DNA from: Spirochaetota bacterium
Lineage (GTDB): Bacteria; Spirochaetota; UBA4802; JAFGJZ01
Assembly: GCA_022704645.1 (NCBI GenBank)
Contig: JAKJGA010000119.1
Coordinates: forward strand, 1-5,454
Direction: 5' to 3'
DNA: 5,454 nt
The notes beneath the pieces are model-generated. The model searched no databases and was not told the origin of the DNA. It saw only the letters and a program-made list of their open reading frames with translations. Shown here one piece after another: positions 1-5,454 of this stretch; the stretch's first letter is position 1; every line of letters starts with the position of its first letter. Position numbers and translations under genes: made by a program.

Positions 1-831
1 CCGTTTTTTGATCCTCTTATATGTCATGTTTCCTCTGTTGAAATGATTGATAGAATAGCGTTTGCAGAAGATACGGCTTTAACCGTTTTCGATAAGTTTT
101 CTCCCGGACCTATAACCGTTGTGATGAAAAAAAAGGAAATTATACCGTCAATTGTTACATCGGGGATGGATACGGTTGCGGTTAGAATTCCGATGCATGA
201 CACTGCACTTTCTCTCATAAAATATTCTGATGTTCCTATTGCTGCACCAAGTGCGAATCCTTTCGGTTTCCTGAGTCCGACTGAAGCAGTTCATGTTTAT
301 GATTCGCTTCATGGAAGGATTGATATGATTATTGACGGAGGAAAATGTTCGGTTGGTGTTGAATCAACTATAGTCAGTTTTCTTGACGGAAAGCTTTCCG
401 TGCTTCGTCCGGGAGGAATCGGAGTTGAAGAATTGCAGGATGTTTTGAAGATGAAAGCCGAAATATACTCAGGAGATTTGAAATCAGCTCCGGGAATGCT
501 TGAATCGCATTATGCACCGGTAAAAAAACTTGTTTTAATAGAAGAAGGAGAGGCAGCTGATTTCTCGTCCGCGGCTCTTCTTTCATTTCGCGGCCAAAAT
601 GCATCAAGAGCCGAACACTTTGAAGTCTTGAGCAGAAGCGGCGATGTCAGGGAAGCAGCTGCAAATTTATTTTCGGCTCTTCATAAAATAGACCAACTTC
701 CGGTATCTATGATTTATGCGGAAATGATTCCGGAAGACGGCATAGGTCTTGCGGTGATGAACCGGTTAAGAAAGGCGTCAGCTGAAAGAAAATACGATTT
801 TGAAACTAATTCAGATTTGACAAAAGCCTGA
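1..831 (+). CDS. Threonylcarbamoyl-AMP synthase, Sua5/TsaC family (5' partial)
   Basis: The enzyme makes threonylcarbamoyl-AMP from L-threonine, bicarbonate and ATP in the cytoplasm, the first step of t6A formation at position 37 of ANN-decoding tRNAs. The reading frame is open from base 1, so the true start lies upstream; 276 residues are visible and roughly 60 N-terminal residues, including the usual PTETVYGL motif, appear to be missing. Numbering from base 1, YrdC-core hallmarks are DPLI (4-7), SPGP (34-37), VRIP (61-64), PSAN (83-86), GVESTI (119-124) and LRPGG (135-139). A linker with APGM and HYAP (163-173) leads to a C-terminal domain ending in the GLAVMNRLRKA signature (249-259). The linker and C-terminal domain mark it as the two-domain Sua5 type and not the short TsaC/YrdC type. 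The first ATG in view (base 43) is internal, because conserved residues precede it. No terminator hairpin follows the TGA stop. The family assignment is firm. Confidence 0.95.
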   Translation, partial: PFFDPLICHVSSVEMIDRIAFAEDTALTVFDKFSPGPITVVMKKKEIIPSIVTSGMDTVAVRIPMHDTALSLIKYSDVPIAAPSANPFGFLSPTEAVHVYDSLHGRIDMIIDGGKCSVGVESTIVSFLDGKLSVLRPGGIGVEELQDVLKMKAEIYSGDLKSAPGMLESHYAPVKKLVLIEEGEAADFSSAALLSFRGQNASRAEHFEVLSRSGDVREAAANLFSALHKIDQLPVSMIYAEMIPEDGIGLAVMNRLRKASAERKYDFETNSDLTKA

Positions 832-845
832 TTCTGTTTTAGTAT
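817..845 (+). promoter_or_regulatory. Predicted sigma70-type promoter for the downstream four-gene unit
   Basis: A perfect -35 hexamer TTGACA (817-822) is separated by 17 bp from TAGTAT (840-845), which matches the -10 consensus at 4 of 6 positions, including the important second A and last T. The -35 box lies inside the last codons of the Sua5 gene and the -10 box in the intergenic gap. Transcription would start near 852, leaving a leader of about 40 nt before the ATG at 893. This is a prediction from hexamers and spacing only. The region is AT-rich, so chance matches are possible, but an exact TTGACA with ideal spacing at a gene boundary is better than background. Confidence 0.5.
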
Positions 846-892
846 TAGCTTGTTAATAATGATTATATAAAATAAAACACAAAGAGAAACAA

Positions 893-1729
893 ATGAAACA
901 ATTAATTGATTTTTTTAAAGCTATAATAACATATTTTTACGCGACAAAAATGATTTTTACCAACGGAAGGCTTCTCTGGTTGACGTTTTTGCCGTTTCTT
1001 ATGAACATAATTATTTTTATTACAATGATTTATTTGTCTGCTGTATATCTTTATCCTTTGCTGTCGGGACTTGTTGATAGTGCAAGTACGAGTCTCTATG
1101 ATTCATTCATTTCCGCAACAGTGAATTTTTCTGCCGCTCATAATGTCTTGTTTTCCATTGCTGACGTTATAGTTTCAGCTTTTGTAAAATTTATATCATT
1201 TGCCGGAGCGATGATTACTGTCATTATGCTTCTTCTGATTTTTTATTATGCGTATCCTGTAATAGGTTCTGCATTAATGTTTCCTTTTCTTGATTTCATC
1301 TCATATGAGGCGGAAGTTATTTATCTTGGAAGAAAACCTGATGTTGAAAAAATGTCGCTTCTTAAAATATTTTTTCGTGCAATAATCGGGTCCATAAAGA
1401 TGCTTTTTTTCTTTTTAATTTTTAATCTTTTTATAATAATTCTAAATCTTATTCCCGGTGTCGGAACATTCGTTTATATAGTTCTGAATTTTCTTTTTAT
1501 TTCATTTATGCTGGGTTTGAATTTTCTTGATTTTTGTTTTGAGAGAAGAGGTTATTCTTTCCGTAAAAAGCTGAAACTGGCTTTTTCTAATTTCGGATTT
1601 ACCTGCGGACTCGGCATGGTTTCTAATTTGATGCTATCGATTCCGGTTATCGGCTTTCTTGCTTTTTCATTTTCTTCGGTTGCGGCGGCAATCGGATGTA
1701 ACAAGATAATATTTCCGGTAAAGAAATGA
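893..1729 (+). CDS. EI24/CysZ-like integral membrane protein
   Basis: This 278-residue protein is strongly hydrophobic and matches the EI24 domain family, which includes CysZ. CysZ is linked to sulfate uptake in enterobacteria, but most bacterial members have no known function, so no substrate is assigned here. Membrane segments are visible at about residues 28-52, 97-125, 165-187, 190-210 and 235-265. Family-like features are the FPFLDFISYEAE stretch after the second segment (130-141), IPGVGTF between segments (187-193), and FERRGYSFRKKL (216-227), a basic cytoplasmic-looking loop before the last hydrophobic region. The ATG at 893 is preceded by a weak GAGA Shine-Dalgarno element (884-887) five bases upstream, and the N-terminus KQLIDFFKAI suits the amphipathic start seen in the family. 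The stop overlaps the thymidylate kinase start by 4 bp (ATGA). Family membership is judged by eye and is fairly sure; function is unknown. Confidence 0.8.
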   Translation: MKQLIDFFKAIITYFYATKMIFTNGRLLWLTFLPFLMNIIIFITMIYLSAVYLYPLLSGLVDSASTSLYDSFISATVNFSAAHNVLFSIADVIVSAFVKFISFAGAMITVIMLLLIFYYAYPVIGSALMFPFLDFISYEAEVIYLGRKPDVEKMSLLKIFFRAIIGSIKMLFFFLIFNLFIIILNLIPGVGTFVYIVLNFLFISFMLGLNFLDFCFERRGYSFRKKLKLAFSNFGFTCGLGMVSNLMLSIPVIGFLAFSFSSVAAAIGCNKIIFPVKK

Positions 1730-2310
1730 CCGAAGGAAAGTTCATTGTTGTTGAAGGGATTGACGGATGCGGAAAGTCAACTTTGATTGAAAAACTTAAG
1801 ACTCATTTTCCTGATGCAGTTTTTTTGAGAGAACCGACAAACGGAAAAATCGGCATGACAATTAGAAAGAAACTTGCATCCGAAGATGTTCTTGATGCGG
1901 ATGAAATGCTTTCGCTTTTTATTTTGGATAGAGAAGAAGACTGTGAACTGCATGTTTTTCCGGCAATTAATTCAGGCAAAAATGTTATAATGGATAGATA
2001 TTATTATTCCAATGCCGCATATCAGGGGGCTATGGGACTCGATCATAATAAAATAATCGCTGAAAACATCAACCGCGGCTTTGCAGTTCCGGACCTTGTT
2101 TTATATCTTAACATATCTGCTGAGAAGGCTCTCGAACGTATACGCTTGCGAGCTATTTCTTCCGAGCAATATGAGAAGCTATCGTTTCTTGAAGCGGTTG
2201 ATTCTATTTATAAAAAGATATCCGATGATAAATTCTGTTTTCTGGATGGAAATCTTTCTCCTGATGAAGTTTTACAACAGGCTCTTGAAAGAATTGGAGA
2301 TATATTGTGA
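1726..2310 (+). CDS. tmk: Thymidylate kinase (dTMP kinase)
   Basis: The enzyme phosphorylates dTMP to dTDP with ATP in the cytoplasm, an essential step towards dTTP. The 194 residues are slightly fewer than the usual 200-215. The P-loop is GIDGCGKST (11-19), following the FIVVE strand. REP at 35-37 fits the nucleotide-binding arginine motif, and DRYYYSNAAYQG (90-101) is the characteristic DR[YF] and dTMP-binding segment. FILDRE (65-70) and VPDLVLYL (121-128) are also typical. The P-loop lacks the arginine found in the human-type enzyme, which predicts the bacterial type with catalytic arginines in the LID. In this protein the LID (about 134-152) has arginines at 138, 140 and 142, but the usual DRxE reads EQYE. 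The ATG at 1726 overlaps the upstream stop by 4 bp and has only a weak Shine-Dalgarno element, so it probably depends on coupling. The 3' end overlaps the next GTG start by 4 bp. Confidence 0.94.
   Translation: MTEGKFIVVEGIDGCGKSTLIEKLKTHFPDAVFLREPTNGKIGMTIRKKLASEDVLDADEMLSLFILDREEDCELHVFPAINSGKNVIMDRYYYSNAAYQGAMGLDHNKIIAENINRGFAVPDLVLYLNISAEKALERIRLRAISSEQYEKLSFLEAVDSIYKKISDDKFCFLDGNLSPDEVLQQALERIGDIL
2296..2309 (+). promoter_or_regulatory. Ribosome binding site and GTG start in a GTGA overlap
   Basis: GGAGA at 2296-2300 lies six bases before a GTG start (2307-2309), inside the last codons of thymidylate kinase. The GTG shares bases with the TGA stop of that gene (2308-2310). This Shine-Dalgarno element is the strongest of the chained genes and supports the GTG over any later ATG; the next methionine (residue 25) lies inside the first membrane segment. 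The arrangement predicts stop-start re-initiation of ribosomes leaving the kinase gene. Confidence 0.7.
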
Positions 2311-3650
2311 AGAGCAAATCTCTTTATTTTATTATTCAATTTTCTCTCAGTGCTTTTTATTCACTGTTGATTCTTGTAATGCTTTATCATGTAAAAAAAA
2401 CCGGAATGGAAAAAGAGCATTTCGGTGCTTTATGTTTCATTGTAGCGATTCTTCTTTTTACCGTTTTCGATTACTTCAGCGATTTGTTTGATTCCTTGTT
2501 TGAAAAGAAAATAGATTATAAGTATTATATTAAAACTGTTGATTCGCTCTTGTCTATTAAAACGATTGAGGATTTTCTTCATGAAGCATTCCCGATGCTT
2601 GTGCAGCTTACTCATTCTTCTTCCGGCGCCATTTTTTTTATTAATCAAGAAAATGAATCGTTTGAATGCTTCAGATATTCTGCCGGAAAAATAAGGAAAG
2701 AAGAGGTGTTTGCTTTTGATTCTGAATCGCCGCTTGTGAAGATAATGAATCATCCTGATGATATTATCATCAGACGAAATATGGCGAGAAACCTGACTTT
2801 TGAAAAAAGCATTGTAACTGAAATGGATAAAATAGGGGCTGATGTCGCAGCTCCAATTTATTATCATGATATTTTTATAGGTTTTGTGAGTCTGGGCGGA
2901 ATAGCCCGCAACGTCACCTCAGATGACTGTGCCACAATAAAAATATTTACATCAAAGGCCGGATCGATTAAGGCGCATAATTTTCTTACAAAAGAGATGA
3001 TAAAGAAGCGTGAATTTGAAAAAGAAAAAGCAATTGCTCTTAAGGTTCGTAAATCATTTTTTCCGACAAACGAAGCATCTAATTCATTGTGTGAAGTAGG
3101 CTTGTTTGCTAATGCCCGTTCTCTTCTTACAGATTTGTTCTATGATATTTATAAAAAAGACGATTCCATTCTTTTTTCATTTTACACAACAGGTAAGGAA
3201 ACGTATGACTCTCTAATATTTATGCCTGCCGTAAAAGTTTTAATTCAAACCTACATCCGTATGGGATATAAAGTTAAAGACTCTGTTTTGATGGCAAAGG
3301 ATATTCTCCAATCAAAAGATCTGATTGATGATAATTTTTCAATCTGTGCAGGTTTGCTAACGGGAGATATTCTTGAATATTATGCTGAGAACATGCCTAA
3401 TCCCTACAAAATCAGCCAAAATTCAATTGAAGAAGTAAATGTAAATATCAGGATTGAATTGGGAGATCTTGTTGTTTTTGTTGAAAAAGAAATGAAGAAT
3501 ACTATTAGTGAAAAAATAGCTAAAGGACATTCGGAAATATCATTTATCAGAGACAGAAGAGCATATATTATTGCAGAAAATATTCTTGAATTGGCAAACG
3601 GACCTTATGGTTCCAGGAATAAACTGGTGGCGGTAGTAAAATGCGTTTAA
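2307..3650 (+). CDS. Membrane-anchored GAF protein with degenerate SpoIIE/RsbU-type phosphatase domain (predicted pseudophosphatase)
   Basis: The 447 residues start at GTG. Two membrane segments (about 6-27 and 39-58) form an N-terminal hairpin. A GAF-like domain follows (about 72-228; IGADVAAPIYYHDIFIGFVS at 176-195 is the typical core), then a charged helix (226-245), then a SpoIIE/PP2C-like domain (about 240-447). The fold pattern is readable: KVRKSFFP (246-253), TDLFYD (275-280), TTGKE (294-298), CAGLLTGDILEYY (347-359), LGDLVVFV (385-392) and a C-terminal VAVVK strand. The metal-binding positions are mostly lost. The GD.YD motif is shifted by a two-residue shortening, DVSGKG reads YTTGKE, TDGV reads VEKE, and the final DD pair reads RN (437-438). 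Only D280 clearly survives, so phosphatase activity is unlikely and a binding or regulatory role is inferred. It is intact, with no frameshift or internal stop. Its end overlaps the next gene by 10 bp, and that neighbour has the same GAF-SpoIIE order, suggesting a working pair. Ligand and target are unknown. Confidence 0.8.
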   Translation: MKSKSLYFIIQFSLSAFYSLLILVMLYHVKKTGMEKEHFGALCFIVAILLFTVFDYFSDLFDSLFEKKIDYKYYIKTVDSLLSIKTIEDFLHEAFPMLVQLTHSSSGAIFFINQENESFECFRYSAGKIRKEEVFAFDSESPLVKIMNHPDDIIIRRNMARNLTFEKSIVTEMDKIGADVAAPIYYHDIFIGFVSLGGIARNVTSDDCATIKIFTSKAGSIKAHNFLTKEMIKKREFEKEKAIALKVRKSFFPTNEASNSLCEVGLFANARSLLTDLFYDIYKKDDSILFSFYTTGKETYDSLIFMPAVKVLIQTYIRMGYKVKDSVLMAKDILQSKDLIDDNFSICAGLLTGDILEYYAENMPNPYKISQNSIEEVNVNIRIELGDLVVFVEKEMKNTISEKIAKGHSEISFIRDRRAYIIAENILELANGPYGSRNKLVAVVKCV

Positions 3651-5454
3651 AAAATTTTTTTAGAAGCAATATTTTTATCGGCATCTGTTTTGTTGTCCTT
3701 TTTGTTGTAGATTTTTTTTCTATTGCTTCGCTTGCAGATTTTTCCTCAAAATATCCTTTTGACAGAATTTTATACGGAAATACATTCAAATATAGTTTTA
3801 TTGTTCTTGGTAAATCCGATTTATATGATTCTGTTCTGGTAAAAATGAACGGGATTTATATTAATGAAAATAATGCCAAAGATGTTATCCGCAGCAACAG
3901 TGAATATCTTTCGACATGTCAGATTAAAAAGAAAAACGGTGTTATTGATGCAATAATTCTGAAAAGATCTTTTAATTATAATATGTTTTCATCTGCTGTA
4001 TTTTTTATTATAATAGCAAATATTCACATATTATGGGGTTTGATAGTATGGAAAATCCGTCTTGAGTATAAACTTTCATATTACTATTCATTATTTTCAA
4101 TAAACCTGGGAATTGTCCTTTTTGCACTTTCACTTCTTTTTATGTATGAACATGCAATATATATTGTAATTTTATCCGCTAGTTTTTTTACGGGTCTTTT
4201 TTTGTTCTTGTTTTCAGATATGATTAATTCAAAACGAATGAGATTGATGAAAGTTTTGTCAGTTTTGTTTTCTACGCTGCTTGCCGTTGTATCATTTATT
4301 TATCTTTATAGTAACGTAGTGCAAACTATAGTATTGATTAATGCAATCAATCTTGTTGTGTTTGTTGCATTATTGGTGTTGTTCATTGTTTATGTTGTAA
4401 AATCATGTTTTTCTCTACGCAGGATTCTTCAGATAGGGTTCATTTCTTTTGCCGGATTTGTCCTTCCATGCGGAATTCTCCTTTTGTCTAACAGCATTGA
4501 TGTGCCAGTAACAGTTTTTATGAATACTTCATTAACAATGATAATTCCTCTGACTCTCGGAAACAGCTTGATACGTGCGAATGGAAGTTTTAAATTTAAA
4601 GTAGATAAACTGTTTCTTGGAGAATTTTCAGCAGATTTTTTTTCAGCCACATTGATAGCTTTTCTCGGAGTATTTGTTTTCAATTTGTATTCGGCCGGAG
4701 TATCTGTATTATCTATTTTCCCTCTGGCTTTTGTTGCTATCGTAATTTTGGCTAGTTTGCGCAGATGGCTTAAGTACAGCATAAAATCAAATGATTATAA
4801 TCATGACGTTTATATATCATCACTGAGAGATATCTCTGTAATTGCCGCCGAAACATCTGAGCTTAATTATAAGCTGGCTAGAATTTATATTGAAGCTTTC
4901 AGAATATTATCTCTCAATCAGATGAAAATATACGTATCATCAGAAAGACTTAAAAATTCCAGCAAATCGCCTTTTGAGACTTATGTAAAATATTTTAATA
5001 CTGATTCACCTCTCGCGGTTCATTATAAGAAATACAAAGGCTTAATAAAAAAAGATTCAATATTTGCGAAATCTCTTTATGAAACATTGTCAGAGGGAAT
5101 GGAAGAAATATCAAACTATCATGCGGTCAGCCCGATAACCGATTCAGAAACATTTTTAGGGGTTGTACTTCTTGGAGAAAAAATTAACGGAAGTGAATTC
5201 ACTGAAAATGATATTCGTTTTATAAATTCATTTTCATTTCTTGTCTACCAGATGATTGAAAATGATATTATGTTTACTGATTACATCGATAAGCTGTCAT
5301 TTGAGCAGGATATGGATAATGCTTCGTTTATTCAGATGAGACTTTTTCCTAAAATATTTCCATCTGATTCAGGACTTGATATAGTCTATTATACCAGACC
5401 TTATATCAAGCTTATGGGAGATTATTTTGATTTTTTCAAAATTTCTGAAAATAA
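3641..5454 (+). CDS. Multi-helix membrane sensor with GAF and SpoIIE/RsbU-type phosphatase domains (3' partial)
   Basis: The frame is open from the ATG at 3641 to the window end: 604 codons plus two bases, with no stop. Ten membrane helices are visible at about residues 9-28, 116-137, 147-168, 171-191, 203-222, 228-252, 262-283, 288-309, 331-350 and 353-372. Basic loops (137-144, 198-204, 254-261, 312-323, 374-382) all fall on one side, giving a consistent N-in, C-in topology. Residues 29-115 form an extracytoplasmic domain. A signalling helix and GAF-like domain follow (about 385-545; core FLGVVLLGEKI and FTENDIRFI at 505-528). The SpoIIE phosphatase domain begins near 553 with IQMRLFPKIFP (564-574) and LMGDYFDFF (591-599), which keeps both first-motif aspartates, D594 and D597. 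Activity is therefore likely, but the later DVSGKG, TDG and DD motifs lie beyond the window. Such proteins usually dephosphorylate anti-sigma antagonists; the target here is unknown. The start overlaps the upstream gene by 10 bp and has only a weak GGTGG element (3626-3630), so coupling is likely. The next methionine (69) would remove the first helix. Confidence 0.85.
   Translation, partial: MRLKNFFRSNIFIGICFVVLFVVDFFSIASLADFSSKYPFDRILYGNTFKYSFIVLGKSDLYDSVLVKMNGIYINENNAKDVIRSNSEYLSTCQIKKKNGVIDAIILKRSFNYNMFSSAVFFIIIANIHILWGLIVWKIRLEYKLSYYYSLFSINLGIVLFALSLLFMYEHAIYIVILSASFFTGLFLFLFSDMINSKRMRLMKVLSVLFSTLLAVVSFIYLYSNVVQTIVLINAINLVVFVALLVLFIVYVVKSCFSLRRILQIGFISFAGFVLPCGILLLSNSIDVPVTVFMNTSLTMIIPLTLGNSLIRANGSFKFKVDKLFLGEFSADFFSATLIAFLGVFVFNLYSAGVSVLSIFPLAFVAIVILASLRRWLKYSIKSNDYNHDVYISSLRDISVIAAETSELNYKLARIYIEAFRILSLNQMKIYVSSERLKNSSKSPFETYVKYFNTDSPLAVHYKKYKGLIKKDSIFAKSLYETLSEGMEEISNYHAVSPITDSETFLGVVLLGEKINGSEFTENDIRFINSFSFLVYQMIENDIMFTDYIDKLSFEQDMDNASFIQMRLFPKIFPSDSGLDIVYYTRPYIKLMGDYFDFFKISEN

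Noticed and set aside
24..607. Two short - strand open frames (24-218 and 374-607) opposite the Sua5 gene
   Set aside because: Both are antisense to conserved YrdC and linker motifs of a firmly identified gene and are explained as shadow frames.
832..892. Searched for a terminator, tRNA or riboswitch in the only intergenic gap
   Set aside because: No GC-rich stem with a T-run and no tRNA-like fold is visible, and 61 bp is too short for common riboswitches; only the promoter elements were kept.
2393..2400. An A8 tract early in the GAF pseudophosphatase gene, considered as a phase-variation switch
   Set aside because: Runs of seven or eight A or T occur in every gene of this window (for example 127-134, 1820-1826, 2632-2639, 3712-3719, 4636-4643), so this one is background for AT-rich DNA.
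2081..2491. An open + strand frame spanning the end of thymidylate kinase and the start of the GAF protein
   Set aside because: It lies wholly within two well-supported genes in another frame, its translation resembles no family, and it has no sensible start context.
2430..2867. A 145-codon open frame on the - strand inside the GAF protein gene
   Set aside because: It is antisense to the GAF coding region, resembles no recognisable protein and shows no promoter or ribosome binding site of its own.
3568..3789. A 73-codon - strand open frame across the junction of the two GAF-SpoIIE genes
   Set aside because: It covers two coding ends on the opposite strand and has no recognisable content.
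4429..4782. A 117-codon open frame on the - strand inside the last gene
   Set aside because: It is antisense to the well-supported helix 7-10 region of the multi-helix sensor; its lysine- and threonine-rich translation is what reverse-reading T-rich membrane codons gives.
1..5454. Searched for CRISPR repeats, insertion-sequence ends, direct repeats and a phage or defence module
   Set aside because: No regularly spaced repeat, terminal inverted repeat or transposase, integrase, nuclease or toxin-like frame was seen; coding density leaves no room for such elements.

Overview
The window is a stretch of low-GC bacterial DNA read entirely on the + strand. Five genes fill it almost completely, and the first and last run off the window ends. 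Composition falls along the window: the first gene is near 40-50% GC in places, while the last two are T-rich and drop below 20% in spots. Large membrane proteins that join GAF and SpoIIE/RsbU-type phosphatase domains, together with this composition, would suit a spirochaete such as a Treponema. That placement is an inference from gene style only; no rRNA or other taxonomic marker is present.

Layout. Positions 1-831 hold the C-terminal part of a Sua5-type threonylcarbamoyl-AMP synthase (t6A tRNA modification). A 61-bp gap follows. A good sigma70-type promoter (TTGACA, 17-bp spacer, TAGTAT) straddles the end of this gene and the gap, so the next gene could start its own transcript. From 893 to the window end four genes are chained: an EI24/CysZ-like integral membrane protein (893-1729), thymidylate kinase (1726-2310), a membrane-anchored GAF protein with a degenerate SpoIIE-type phosphatase domain (2307-3650), and a large 10-helix membrane protein with GAF and SpoIIE phosphatase domains (3641 to the end, incomplete). 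The three junctions overlap by 4, 4 and 10 bp, so translational coupling is likely.

How the genes work together. The first three encode separate functions: tRNA modification, an uncharacterised membrane protein, and dTTP synthesis. The last two look like a signalling pair. The upstream member keeps the SpoIIE fold outline but has lost most of the acidic metal-binding positions, so it looks like a pseudophosphatase. The downstream member keeps the first catalytic motif (G593-D594 ... D597) behind a multi-helix sensor with an extracytoplasmic domain that may be PDZ-like. The most interesting hypothesis here is that the inactive protein regulates or dimerises with the probably active one. No anti-sigma factor, STAS antagonist or sigma factor gene lies in the window, so the phosphatase target cannot be named.
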